Source of the DNA: CAVVKW01 sp963761705
Lineage (GTDB): Bacteria; Verrucomicrobiota; Verrucomicrobiia; Chthoniobacterales; JAATET01
Length of the DNA stretch: 64,000 nucleotides
NCBI GenBank assembly: GCA_963761705.1
Contig: CAVXHK010000001.1
Span: forward strand, 434,001-498,000
Direction of reading: 5' to 3'
Shown: positions 42,875 through 52,748 of the stretch, piece after piece
Layout of the letters: each line of letters begins with the position of its first letter
Numbering within the stretch: position 1 is the first letter of the stretch
Translations under genes and position numbers: made by a program
Notes under the pieces: model-generated
What the model saw: only the letters and a program-made list of their open reading frames with translations
Told to the model about the DNA's origin: nothing
Database searches by the model: none

Positions 42875-44446
42875 TCAGAACTTGATGCCGGCGCCGAGGA
42901 AGATGCCGGATTCGGCGACCTGGTAGACGACGCCGGAATCCGAATAGTCGACGTAGTAGTAGCGGTAGCCGATTTCGGTGAAGAAGCTGCGGCTCCAGTT
43001 CACGCCGATGGTGCCGTTGAGATTCCACGCGATGTCCGATCCTGCTCCGAAGCCGCCGACGTCGCACTGGGTGGCGAGGTAGAGCCAGCGGGTGAGGTTG
43101 ACCTGGGCGCGGACGCCCACGAACGGGTCGACCCACCACCGGTCTCCGGAGCCGCTTTCCGGCAGCTCGTCCTCCAATTTTTCGGTGATGGCGTCGGCCA
43201 GATCTTCCTTGGCGTCCTCGACTTCTTTTTCGAGAGCCTTGGTGTCGACGGATCTTCCGGCCCGATTGCGTTGGTCGCGGGCGGAATCGAGTTGGGCCTT
43301 CGAAGCGTTGACCAGCTTCCGGGCGGCCTGCTTGGCTTCGCGGCTTCCTTGTTTCCTCGCGCGCTCGAGTAGCTTCTCCGCCGAGTTCAGGCGTTGCTCT
43401 CCGAGTGCGACGACTTGGTCGGCTAGATTCTGTTCGAATTCCACCCGACGTGTCGCCAACTGCTGGCGGATTTTCGCGTCAACCAGTTGTCGAAATTCAC
43501 GGCGAACCGGTGCAAAGACCCGCTCGAGCTTGCGCCGCTCGAGCGCTCGCCGAACCTCACGCGGCGTCTCCGCCCATCGCTCGAGTCGGGCCGCTTTGAC
43601 GTCGCGTTGCACGGTCGCGTCCACCGAGGTGCGCACGTCGTCCAACTCGATCAGACCGCTGTCGACCTGATTCTGGATCTGCGCGGTGAGTTGGGTTTGG
43701 AGAGCGGTTAGTTTTTCGATGTCCTTCTCACCTCTGCGGACTGCGACCTGAATCCGTCTCTGCACTTCACTCAATTGTGCCTCGGCGGCCTGCCGGGCGG
43801 CCTGCACGGAGCCGTCCACGCGGGTGGCGATGATCGAGGCACCCTGTTCCACCAAGCGGTCGGTTTCGGCGGACAGACGGTCCGAAATCCGTTGCGCGGA
43901 AGACTCGCCGATTTGCTGGATTCCGGAGGAATTCTGATCCGCGCCGAGCGAAATTCCCAAGTAGTTGTAGCGGGCACCCGCGTAGAGATCGACGAAGCCG
44001 TGGCGGGTCTCGATGACGCGATAAGCCAGCGCCAACTGGGCCAGGCCCTGCTCGACGCCGATTTCCGCGGAACGGTAAAGTGACCCCTCCAGATCGCCGT
44101 TGGCCTCCAGATCCACGAAGAATCCGTCGGCCATCAACCCCCACCTTCCGTAGCGGGCTTCGGCTTTGAGGAAGACGGCCCAGTTCAGGTTTTGGATGAG
44201 GGTGCGCGCGTTGTAGTCGATGTGGGAAGTGGGAAGTCCGCGCACCCCGATGTCACCCGCAAGGGCGGGCAGCCAACCGTAGGGCTGGATCGTGAAAGAC
44301 CAGGGCGACTCCCGCGACGATTCCATCACGATGGATTTCTCCGGGAAGGGATCCTCGTCGAAACTGCGTTTGGAGTCGGTGGTTGCGGGGGCCGCCAGGA
44401 GTCCCGAGGCGGCGAGCGAGAGGACGGCGGCGATTCGGGCTGTCAT
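42875..44446 (-). CDS. Outer-membrane barrel protein with ~250-residue charged helical insertion
   Basis: A 523-residue exported protein (signal peptide residues 1-19). Residues ~49-168 alternate like outer-membrane strands (WSFTIQPYGWLPALAGDIG, VDLYAGARYNYLGISLG). Residues ~177-428 are almost entirely charged, alanine/arginine/glutamate-rich helix with coiled-coil character (ARQAAEAQLSEVQRRIQVAV, LEKEVEDAKEDLADAI). Strands resume at ~437-523 (WWVDPFVGVRAQVNLTRWLY, FFTEIGYRYYYVDYS) and the protein ends in F, the usual BAM signal. A long helix inserted in one loop of a barrel is uncommon. It is the last gene of the DUF1254 operon, 18 bp after a lipoprotein gene. Confidence 0.75.
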   Translation of the reverse strand: MTARIAAVLSLAASGLLAAPATTDSKRSFDEDPFPEKSIVMESSRESPWSFTIQPYGWLPALAGDIGVRGLPTSHIDYNARTLIQNLNWAVFLKAEARYGRWGLMADGFFVDLEANGDLEGSLYRSAEIGVEQGLAQLALAYRVIETRHGFVDLYAGARYNYLGISLGADQNSSGIQQIGESSAQRISDRLSAETDRLVEQGASIIATRVDGSVQAARQAAEAQLSEVQRRIQVAVRRGEKDIEKLTALQTQLTAQIQNQVDSGLIELDDVRTSVDATVQRDVKAARLERWAETPREVRRALERRKLERVFAPVRREFRQLVDAKIRQQLATRRVEFEQNLADQVVALGEQRLNSAEKLLERARKQGSREAKQAARKLVNASKAQLDSARDQRNRAGRSVDTKALEKEVEDAKEDLADAITEKLEDELPESGSGDRWWVDPFVGVRAQVNLTRWLYLATQCDVGGFGAGSDIAWNLNGTIGVNWSRSFFTEIGYRYYYVDYSDSGVVYQVAESGIFLGAGIKF

Positions 44447-44464
44447 GATTTCGATTGGAATGCT

Positions 44465-45127
44465 TCAGCGGCGCCAGGAGACGGAGTTTCCCCGCCAGCC
44501 CGAGGCGCTGCCCGAGCCGTTGCTCCATGACGCGGATCCCCGCGGACCGCTGACCGATCCCGAGGATCCGTAGTGCGTCACGCTGGGGCCGTAGCGGCCG
44601 GAGGAATAGGCGCCCTGCGCGTACCCGCGCCGATAGCCACGGCGGGCGGCTCCGGAGTAGGGCATCGGGGTGAGCGGCATGCCGATGATGTCGATGAAGA
44701 GCGAGGCGGCGCCGTTACTGGCGATGGGGGCTCCTTCGAGAAACTCGATGTCGTAGGTCAGATTGCTCCCGGAGAGGCGGGGATTGCGAAGCACGACGAC
44801 CGCGTTGGAAACGGTGTCTCCGTCGAGCACGGACAGGGCGGCGTTTGGCGGGTCCTTCAGGAAGCTGTCGGAACCCTCGCTCCAGAGGGGGATGAAGTTG
44901 CTGGTGGGCATCGAGCCAGCGAGCCGCTCGGGTCGGTCGCTGAACGCAATGGTCGAATCCGAAACGCCGCGCAGCGTCATGGTGCCGTCGCCGAACCGCA
45001 CGCTCTTCGCGTTTTGGACGAACAGAAGGTCCGCTTGTTTGAGTTGGGAACGTTCCGTCGGCGGTGCGGTGACGCATCCGGTAACGAGGAGGGCGCTAAA
45101 CAGCGCGAGGGTGTTGATGAATTTCAT
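44465..45127 (-). CDS. Lipoprotein of unknown function
   Basis: A 220-residue protein with a signal peptide and lipobox (LLVTGC, C18). The mature part contains a beta-rich region (VRFGDGTMTLRGVSDSTIAF, LTYDIEFLEGAPI) followed by an arginine/tyrosine/glycine/serine-rich low-complexity tail (SGAARRGYRRGYAQGAYSSG onwards). The upstream in-frame extension is antisense noise; the ATG at 45127 starts the signal peptide. The tail might bind an anionic surface. It is sandwiched between the DUF1254 genes and the barrel gene with gaps of 34 and 18 bp, so it is probably part of the same envelope system. Confidence 0.7.
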   Translation of the reverse strand: MKFINTLALFSALLVTGCVTAPPTERSQLKQADLLFVQNAKSVRFGDGTMTLRGVSDSTIAFSDRPERLAGSMPTSNFIPLWSEGSDSFLKDPPNAALSVLDGDTVSNAVVVLRNPRLSGSNLTYDIEFLEGAPIASNGAASLFIDIIGMPLTPMPYSGAARRGYRRGYAQGAYSSGRYGPSVTHYGSSGSVSGPRGSASWSNGSGSASGWRGNSVSWRR

Positions 45128-45161
45128 GGGAGTTTTTAAAATCATTCGGTTTGCGGTCAGG

Positions 45162-46664
45162 CTATTCGACCAGTTCGATCTCGCCGGGACGCCAGGTTTT
45201 GTCGATCCAAGGTTCCATCGGGCCATACATGCGCAGGATGCAAAACCAGCTCTTGCCGGGCACGGTGGCGAGCCAGTTGCCTTCCTTCCCCTCGGGTGCT
45301 TTCGGTCCGAAGAAGAGATCATAGGAGCCGTCTTCGTTTTTCTGCATCCCCTCGGTCAAGCTGCCGACGGTCGGAAATCGCTGACTCGTCTGGAGCTGCG
45401 ATCGCGTCTGCGTATCGTAGAGCGTGACCGCCCAGAAGTCCTTCACCGGCACGTCGGGCGGGAGGTGCAGTTTGTAGGTCTTCCCGCCGTCGAGCGGCTT
45501 CTTGTCGGCGTCCAGAACTCCCAGCGCGTAGTCCGATCCGGCACCAGCCTTCGTAACCGCCATGGCCGGGGTCACGCCGCCGGCGTTGAAGTAGAACAGC
45601 GCCCGCGCGTCGAGACCCATGGTGCCGTCCGACTCGAAGCTGGTGTTCTTGTTGGCGAAGGCCATGGTCCACGAACTTTTTGGGTTGTCGGGGTAGATGG
45701 CGACGCCGTCAATACGGGGATGGTAGGTGATGACCCGTGCCGTGGCGTTCGCGATGGTGCCGGCCTCGGTCAGCAATTCCTTCATCCGGTCGTCCGGGGA
45801 GAAGGGCTTGCCCTTCTCGATGCCGATTGCGGCGATCTCCCCGCGCACTTCCGGCCCGATCGCGTCGATCGGTTCGCGCTGAATGATCGTGTCGAGAATC
45901 TCGTAGTATTCGAGATCGTTGGGGAAGACGGTGTTGAAAGCCTTGCCGGACATATCAACGAACTCCGTCGCGGCCGGGTTGGCGGCGTCCTTGAGTGGGT
46001 AAATTTTCAACCCATCGGCGATGTTCTTCACCGCGGGTTCCAGCCCGTCCTTGATCGAGCCACGCAGGAAAAGGAAGTTGCGGTAAGTGGACGGCTTGAG
46101 CAGGAAATACCCGTCTGGGATGTCGCCCTCATAGCCGGGGGGCAGCACGAGATACTTGCCGCCTTGGCCCTTGTCGGGACCAGTGATGCCGATATTGCCC
46201 ACGAAGCGCTGCCAACTGTCGTCGAGGAAACCGAGCATGCCGGGTGGGACTTCGATGACGGTCGGCCCATCCTGGTCGAGATTCGTGCCGGAGTAGGCGT
46301 AGAGCGTCGAGGTGTTGGCGGTGGCGACGAGCGTCTGCGAGTCCATCAGTTGGCCGAATAAGGCGACCTTGTTCGTCGCGTCCGCACCTTCGTCTGCCAG
46401 CCCATCGAGGACGGCATTGATGGACACCGCACCGATGTTGTCGAGGAACACGTCGACTCCGCGCGAGCGGTCGAGGTTGTCATAGACGGCTTCTACCGTC
46501 TTGCCGGTCGGGACGCCGTCGAAGAACTCCAGCGCGCCGAAATTCGTCTCAACCTTGTCGGCGATGGAAATGGATTCCAGGGTTTCGTCCGAGACCTCGG
46601 CGGAAGCGGTAGCGGCTAAGGACAGCGCAGCGAGAAGTGTGGATGTCAGGATAGGTTGTCTCAT
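45162..46664 (-). CDS. Exported DUF1254/DUF1214 protein, paralogue A
   Basis: A 500-residue intact protein with a signal peptide (residues 1-22). It has the DUF1254 N-terminal region (ALEFFDGVPTGKTVEAVYDN, PPGMLGFLDDSWQRFVGNIG, GGKYLVLPPGYEGDIPDGYF) and the DUF1214 C-terminal region (TYKLHLPPDVPVKDFWAVTL, GNWLATVPGKSWFCILRMYG). The biochemical role of this two-domain family is unknown. By eye it is very close to paralogue D and related to E. It is one of five tandem copies; a lipoprotein and a barrel gene follow. Confidence 0.85.
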   Translation of the reverse strand: MRQPILTSTLLAALSLAATASAEVSDETLESISIADKVETNFGALEFFDGVPTGKTVEAVYDNLDRSRGVDVFLDNIGAVSINAVLDGLADEGADATNKVALFGQLMDSQTLVATANTSTLYAYSGTNLDQDGPTVIEVPPGMLGFLDDSWQRFVGNIGITGPDKGQGGKYLVLPPGYEGDIPDGYFLLKPSTYRNFLFLRGSIKDGLEPAVKNIADGLKIYPLKDAANPAATEFVDMSGKAFNTVFPNDLEYYEILDTIIQREPIDAIGPEVRGEIAAIGIEKGKPFSPDDRMKELLTEAGTIANATARVITYHPRIDGVAIYPDNPKSSWTMAFANKNTSFESDGTMGLDARALFYFNAGGVTPAMAVTKAGAGSDYALGVLDADKKPLDGGKTYKLHLPPDVPVKDFWAVTLYDTQTRSQLQTSQRFPTVGSLTEGMQKNEDGSYDLFFGPKAPEGKEGNWLATVPGKSWFCILRMYGPMEPWIDKTWRPGEIELVE

Positions 46665-46707
46665 ATTGTGGTGGGAGTGGCGTTATCGGATCGGAATGCT
46701 AGGGGGC

Positions 46708-48150
46708 TTAGTCTGCCTTCACGATGCCCGGTGGTTTCCAGCTGCCTTCGCCGGGAGGGAGGATGGACGGAGCTTCGGTTTTCGGCCAGTAGAGGCGCAT
46801 GACGAGATAAACGGTGTCGTCTGGCGCGGGAAGCCAGTTGGATTCCAAGTCAGCCCCCGGGCTGTCTTTCTGGATGTAAAGCGTGAGCGATCCGTCTTCG
46901 CCCTTCTTCATATTAGGGATCATCGGTGAGTTGATGAGGTAGCGATTGATCGGGTTCGCGATCAGATACTGGGTCTTGCCGTCATACATCGTGACCGACC
47001 AGAAGGCGTTTACCGGCGGGTATTGGCCCGCAGGGAAGGTGATGGTGTAGTTGTTTTTGCTGCAATCGAGGGTCTCGCCACTGCCGTCGACGCGGGTCAA
47101 CGGATACATGGCCTCGGCGGCGCTGTTGCCGTAGAGGCCTGCTTTGGCGGTGCCGGATCGCTTGAGCCAGTCGCCATCGTAGTGCGCTTCGTCCCCCGGA
47201 AGGGATCCAACCTGCCAGCCATTGATGTCAGTCATGCCCGAGGCCAGGAAGGTGGCGATTCTCTCATCTCCGGCCTTCATGCCTTCGACGATGGCTTTCT
47301 GGTGCTCTGGCGAAAGGTCCTTCAGGTCGAAGGTCTTGTTCGGGCCGATGCCGATGGTCGCGAGCTTGGCGCGGATGTCCTTGTCCCTGTCCGTTTCCGG
47401 AACGTATTCAAGCGCGGTGTCGAGGTAGCTCCAGAAGTTCTCCTTGATCCCAGCGGTGGTCGCCGGAACGAAGTCGATCTCGGGAGCCGCAGCAGGTGCG
47501 GGTTGCTTAAGGAAGGCGGAGAGCGGCTCCACCTTGTAACCGTTCTGCACCTTGATCACGTTCGGCATGTCTGCCGGGTCGAAGAGTTGGGTGCGATAAA
47601 CGGCGATCGAGAAGGGCGTGCTGGAGGTGAAGATTTCCTTGATGCCTTCCGGCTTGTCTCCCTTCCAATCAGGTCCGACGACCAGGTAACTGCCGGCATC
47701 GTTGCCGGTGGCACGGCTGCCAATGTAGCCGTAGTTCTAGGTGTTGCCGTCGCAGAGCATGACGGCGTAGTAGCGATCTTTCTCGACCGAGGGGACGGTC
47801 AGGACCACTGGTTCGGCGCGCAGGTCGAGCCAGACGAACGAATACGGGGTGTCACTATTCGGTGTGATGAGCGCCGTGTCCTCGTAGGTGTAAACGCGCG
47901 GCTCATTCTTGAGTTGGTTGAATGGGGCCTTGAATTGGCTGCCGTCCTTGTCGACCGCGTATTCATTCATCACGGCGTAGTTCATGACGATCGGTAGACC
48001 GTAGATGAAGCCTTCCTCGGCGATGGTTTTGATTTCCTCCGGGGAGGGTGCCGTCAATACGTCGGCGGCTTCGGTGCTCTTTTGTCCCCACGAGGTGAAC
48101 GAGAGCGCGATGACTGCAAGAGCCGCGATGGCGATGGGGTTTGGTATCAT
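46708..48150 (-). pseudogene. Exported DUF1254/DUF1214 protein, paralogue B, with in-frame amber stop
   Basis: About 480 codons in one frame: signal peptide (IAIAALAVIALSFTSWG), DUF1254 domain (TPNSDTPYSFVWLDLRAEPV, VEKDRYYAVMLCDGNT) and DUF1214 domain (AFWSVTMYDGKTQYLIANPI, SNWLPAPDDTVYLVMRLYWP). A TAG at 47737-47739 breaks the frame after DGNT. The sequence continues without shift as NYGYIGSRATGNDAG, matching NFAYAGSRTTGNDGG of paralogue C. A TAC-to-TAG change (Tyr to stop) explains it. Everything downstream is conserved, so the change is recent, an error or suppressed. Confidence 0.8.
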
Positions 48151-48171
48151 GATTTTCGTAGGTTGGGGTTC

Positions 48172-49572
48172 TTATTTCACTTTCTCAAGTTTGGGCGCTT
48201 TCCATGAGCCGTCGATGGCGGCCTCTTTCGGCCAGTAGAGACGCATGGCCATCCACAACGGGCCGTCAGGCGCGGGCAGCCAGTTGGATTCCCTGTCCTT
48301 GCCCGGCGATTCGTGCTGGATGTGGATGGTCAATCCGCCGTCGGCGTCTTTCTTGAGATCCGGCAACATCGGCGAGTTGATCAGGTAGCGGTTGAGGGGA
48401 TTCGCGGACAGCAGGCTTTGGGGCAGGTTGTATAGCGTCAACGACCAGAATGCATGAACCGGCGGGTATTTGCCCGGCTCAAGACGCAACGTGTAGCTGT
48501 GCTCTGAAGCATCGAGGGGGTCGCCATCGGCGTCCACCCGGTACATCGGATATATCGCCTCATCTTTCGAGTTGGCGTAGATGCCGAGCACCGCGCCCGC
48601 GAAGCGATAGAGATAGTTGTTCTTCAGGTATTCACGGGTGCCGAAAAGATCGCCGCTGGTTACCTTGCCCGTGGCAATGTCCGTCTTCTCAAATTCTTGC
48701 AGTTCCTTCCAGGCATCGGCGATGCCGTCGGCGAAAGCTTGTTTCATTTCGGGCGACAGCGCCTCGACGTCGATGTGTTTGCCGGCACCAATGCCGATCT
48801 TGGCGAAACGCGCCATGAGATCTTTCTCCGACTCCACCGTAGGACTGTATTGCAGGACAAAATTAAGGATGTTGAAGAACTCGATGGAGGTCTTCTCGTC
48901 AGCGACGGAGAGCGGCTTCATCCATTCAACCTCCGGTGCCGGTGTGGGGGCCGGCTTGCCCAAGAACTCCGAGAGCGTCTCGACCTTGTAGCCTGCCTGA
49001 ACTTTTTTCACCGCGTCGATGTCGTCGGGATTGAAAAGCTGGGTGCGGATCGTCACGAACGCGAACTGGGTCTCAGAGCGCATCACCTTGCTGATTCCCT
49101 CAGGGGTTTCCCCCTCCCAGCCCGGCCCGGCGACGAGAAACACCCCGCCGTCGTTGCCGGTGGTGCGGCTTCCTGCGTAGGCGAAGTTGAAGGTGTAGCT
49201 GTCGATGAACTGCAAGGAGAAGTAGCGATCTTTCTCAATGGCCGGAACGGTGATGACCAGAGGCTCGGTCCTGAGATCCATCCCAATGAAAGAGTACGGG
49301 GTGTCGGAATTGGGGGATTGAATCGCCTTGTCCTCGGGTGTGAACACGCGCGCCATACTGAAGACCTCGTTGTGCGGGGCCTTGTATTCCGGGCTATCCT
49401 TGTTGACGAAGTAGTCGTACTGAATTCGGTAGTTATCCACCACCGGGTTTCCGTAAATGTAGGCTTCCTTGGCGATGGCGCGCGCCTCTTCGGGCGTGGC
49501 GGTGATCTCGGCTGCCACCGCGGATGGGATGGATGCAAGGATCAGGGCCGCAAGGGATATATTTCGTTTCAT
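48172..49572 (-). CDS. Exported DUF1254/DUF1214 protein, paralogue C
   Basis: A 466-residue intact protein. The signal peptide (RNISLAALILASIPSAVAA) is best started at ATG 49572 rather than 49596. DUF1254 features are EAYIYGNPVVDNYRIQYDYF, SPNSDTPYSFIGMDLRTEPL and RTTGNDGG. DUF1214 features are PPVHAFWSLTLYNLPQSLLS and ESNWLPAPDGPLWMAMRLYW. It pairs with B by eye, forming a second subtype next to A/D/E. It is separated from B by 21 bp and from D by 43 bp. Confidence 0.85.
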   Translation of the reverse strand: MKRNISLAALILASIPSAVAAEITATPEEARAIAKEAYIYGNPVVDNYRIQYDYFVNKDSPEYKAPHNEVFSMARVFTPEDKAIQSPNSDTPYSFIGMDLRTEPLVITVPAIEKDRYFSLQFIDSYTFNFAYAGSRTTGNDGGVFLVAGPGWEGETPEGISKVMRSETQFAFVTIRTQLFNPDDIDAVKKVQAGYKVETLSEFLGKPAPTPAPEVEWMKPLSVADEKTSIEFFNILNFVLQYSPTVESEKDLMARFAKIGIGAGKHIDVEALSPEMKQAFADGIADAWKELQEFEKTDIATGKVTSGDLFGTREYLKNNYLYRFAGAVLGIYANSKDEAIYPMYRVDADGDPLDASEHSYTLRLEPGKYPPVHAFWSLTLYNLPQSLLSANPLNRYLINSPMLPDLKKDADGGLTIHIQHESPGKDRESNWLPAPDGPLWMAMRLYWPKEAAIDGSWKAPKLEKVK

Positions 49573-49615
49573 TCTCGTAGGCTTACTTTCGTTCAATTTC
49601 TCGATGAGGGCAGGA

Positions 49616-51119
49616 TCATTCGCTCACCAGCTCGATTTCGCTGGGCCGCCAGGTTTTCTCGATCCATGGCTCGAGCGGGCCATACATGCGCAGGATGCAG
49701 AACCAGCTTTTTCCCGGAATCGTCTCGAGCCAATTGTTCTCTTTTCCTTCCGGCGCTTTCGGACCGAAGTAGAGGTCGTAGGAACCGTCCGCGTTTTTCT
49801 GGATGCCTTTGTCCTGGCTGCCGACGGTGGGGAATTCCTGACTGGTTTGCAGGAGGGAGCGTGTCTGCGTGTCGTAAAGCGTGACGGCCCAGAAGTTGTT
49901 GATGGGAACGTTGGGCGGCAGGTGGAGCTTGTAGGTCTTCGCGCCGTCGAAGGCATTTTTGTCTCCATCCAGATACGCCAGAGCGTAGTCGGATCCTGCT
50001 CCTACTTGGCTGGCAGCCATGGCGGGGGTGACGCCGGTTGCGTTGAAGTAGAACAGCGGCCGCGCATCCAAACCCATTGCGCCGTCGGCCTCGAAGGATG
50101 TGTTCTTGTTGGCGTAGGCCGTCGTCCAGGCGCTGTCGGTATCGGGATAGATGAAAACGCCGTCGATGCGTGGCTGATAGGTAATGGCGCGGGCGGTGGC
50201 ATTGCCGAGATTTGCAGCCTCATTGAGCAGCTTCGTCATGCGGGCATCGGGCTTGAAAGGCTTGCCTTTGACGATGCCGATTGATGCCAGTTGACCTCGT
50301 AACTCGGGACCGATCGCATCGATGGGTTCGACCTGCACGAGTTCGTGTAGATCTTCGAAAAAGCTGATGTCGCGGGTGACGATGGTGCTGTAGCTCTTGC
50401 CGGACATGTTGATGAACTCCGTGGCAGGAGGATTGTCCGCTTTGGCGAGCGGGTAGATCTTCAGCTTCGATTTGATGTTCTCCACAGCAGGCTCGAGTCC
50501 CTTGGCAATCGAGCCACGCAGGAACATCAGGTTGTTGTAGGTGGGGAGCTTGACGACGAAATAGCCATCCGGCACCGCTCCTTCGTATCCCGGAGGGAGG
50601 AAGAGGTATTTGCCGCCCTTGCCCTTGTCCGGGCCGATCACGCCGAGGTTTTCGACGAAGCGGAACCAGGCGTCATCGAGGAAGCCCAGCATGCCGGGCG
50701 GCAGCTCGACGACCAGCGGTCCGTCGGTTTTCAGGTCGAGGTAGGTGAGGGCGTACAAGGTCGACGTATTGCCGGTGAGGTAGAGGGACGCGGGTTTTGA
50801 GCAGTTGCTCGGTGATCGTGACCTTGTTCGATGCGTCCGCGCCGATGCTGGCGTTGCCCTTGCGCATCGCATTGAGCGAAGCCGCGCCGGAATGGTTCAG
50901 GTAGACTTCGACGCCACGCATTCGGTCGAGGTTGTCGTAGAGTTTGTCGATCGTGGCATCGTTCGGCACGCCATCGAAGAACTCCAACTCGCCGATTGCC
51001 GTCTCGACCTTGTCAGGGATGGCGATCGCATCCATGGCCTCCGTTGAAATCTGGGCGAATGTAGAGCTGCTGAGGGCAAGGGCACCGATGACAGCAAAGC
51101 CAAGGCAAATGGTTTTCAT
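49616..51119 (-). pseudogene. Exported DUF1254/DUF1214 protein, paralogue D, frameshifted
   Basis: A copy nearly parallel to paralogue A along its length. It starts at ATG 51119 with a signal peptide (ICLGFAVIGALALSSSTFA), then ELEFFDGVPNDATIDKLYDN. After ITEQLLK the homologous sequence jumps to another frame (PASLYLTGNTSTLYALTYLD) and then stays intact to the end (GKSWFCILRMYGPLEPWIEK). The shift is at an AAAA run (50795-50798 on the plus strand, TTTT); losing one base would restore the frame. Both halves remain well conserved, which favours a sequencing indel or a very recent mutation. Confidence 0.8.
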
Positions 51120-51214
51120 GGGATTTTTAGTGGAGGGCATTTTCTGATTTCCGCTGCTGAATGCGCGGGCCGGACTCAATCGTCCGGCCCGCATGATTCA
51201 GAATCGAAGTTGTT

Positions 51215-52748
51215 CTACTTCACCAACTCGACGTCTCCGGGCCGCCATGACTTGTCGAACCATGGTTCGAGTGGGCCGTAGAGGCGGAGGCAGGCGAACC
51301 AGCCCTTGCTGGGCACGGTGGCGATCCAGTTGGCCTCCTTGCCCTTGGGGGCCTCGGGGCCGAAGTAGAGGTCGACCGAGCCATCGGCGTTTTCGACGAG
51401 TGGGTCCCGCAGGTTGTTCTTGCTGGGGAAAGGGCTGGCTGGTCTGGAGCTCGGAGCGGGTCTGCGGATCGTAGGCGACGACCGACCAGAAATTCTTGGC
51501 CGGGACGTTCGCCGGGATGTTGAGCGTGTAACTTTTCGAGCCGTCGAACGGCTCGCCGTCCTTGTCCACGTAGACGAGCGCATACTGCGAGCCCTTGCCG
51601 ACCATCTTTGCCGCCATCGCGGGGGTGTTCACCGTGGCGAGGTAGAAGAAGTAGGTGCGGGCATCGAGATCGCGGCCCGACATTCCGTTGCCATCGAGCC
51701 AGCGATAGTCGTCGCCGATGAAGCCGGTCATCCAGTGGCTGTCGTCGTAGAGCTTGGCGCGGGGATCGCGGTTGCGGAAGGCGATCGCGCGGGCGGTGCC
51801 GTTGGCGATGGCCACGGCGTCGGTCAGGATCTTCTTCATCCGCTCGTCGGGGGCGAATTCCTTACCTTTGACGATGCCGATGGAGGCGGCGAGGCCGCGG
51901 AGTTCCGGGTCGATGAAGTCGATGGGCTCCCGCTGGATGACGGTGTTCAGTTCCTCGTAGAACTCGAAATTGTTGGCGTGAACCGTGTTGAAATACTTGC
52001 CCGAGCTGTTGATGAACTCCATGGGCGGAGGGTTGTCGGCCTTGCTCAGCGGGTAGATTTTGACGCCGTCCTTGAACATCTTCACGGCCGCGTCGGGTTT
52101 GCCGTCGACGAGAAATCCGCGGAGCGGCACCCAGTTCACGTAGGTCCGCGAGTGGGCGATGTAGTATTCGCCGCCGTCCTTCTTGTCCTTGGGCAGCTCG
52201 CCCTCGTAGCCGGGAGGCACGATGAGGTATTTGCCGCCCTTGCCCGCGTCGGGCCCGGGAATGCCCATGTCGATGACGAACCGGAAGAAGGCGTCGTCAC
52301 AGGTGCCGGGTCCGCAACCGGGCGGGACTTCGACCACGGTCGGTCCGTCTTTTTCGAGGTCGAGGAAGCCGAGGCAATAGACGGTGTCGGTGTTGCCGGT
52401 GAGGAAGAGGGGCGTGGAATCCAGCAGGTTCTCGAAGAGAAGCACCTGGTTGCATTCGGTGGCGCCTTAGGAGATCTGGCCCAGGCGCAGCCCTTCGATG
52501 GAGGTGGCGGGAATGAAATTGAGGAAGGTCTCGACCGCACGGAGCGTGTCGAGGTTGTCGTAGAGCTTCTGGGCGGTGTCGGCATCGGGGATGCCGTCGA
52601 CGAAGTTGAGCGTGCCGATGCTGGTCTCGACCGTGTCGGGGGTCATGATCTCGGCGGGGATCTTCTCGTTGTAGCCCGGCGTTTTCTGCGCCAGGGCGGA
52701 TGCGCAGGTCAGGGCGAGGGCGGCGGCTATCGTGGTTCTGGTCTTCAT
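51215..52748 (-). pseudogene. Exported DUF1254/DUF1214 protein, paralogue E, with in-frame stop and frameshift
   Basis: The most diverged of the A/D/E subtype, and the first gene of the operon. The signal peptide (TIAAALALTCASALAQ) and TLNFVDGIPDADTAQKLYDN begin the protein. A TAA at 52467-52469 interrupts the frame after LRLGQIS, and the same frame resumes as GATECNQVLLFENLLDSTPL. Near the end, a GGGG run (51425-51428, plus strand) shifts the frame after LQTSQPFP, and homology continues in another frame (ADGSVDLYFGPEAPKGKEAN, WFDKSWRPGDVELVK). Two independent lesions make this the best case for true decay among the copies. Confidence 0.78.

Noticed and set aside
47737..47739. Selenocysteine or pyrrolysine recoding at the internal stops
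   Set aside because: The interrupting codons are TAG, TAA and TAG, so selenocysteine (TGA) is excluded. Pyrrolysine is unlikely because TAA is also used and paralogues have ordinary residues at the matching sites.
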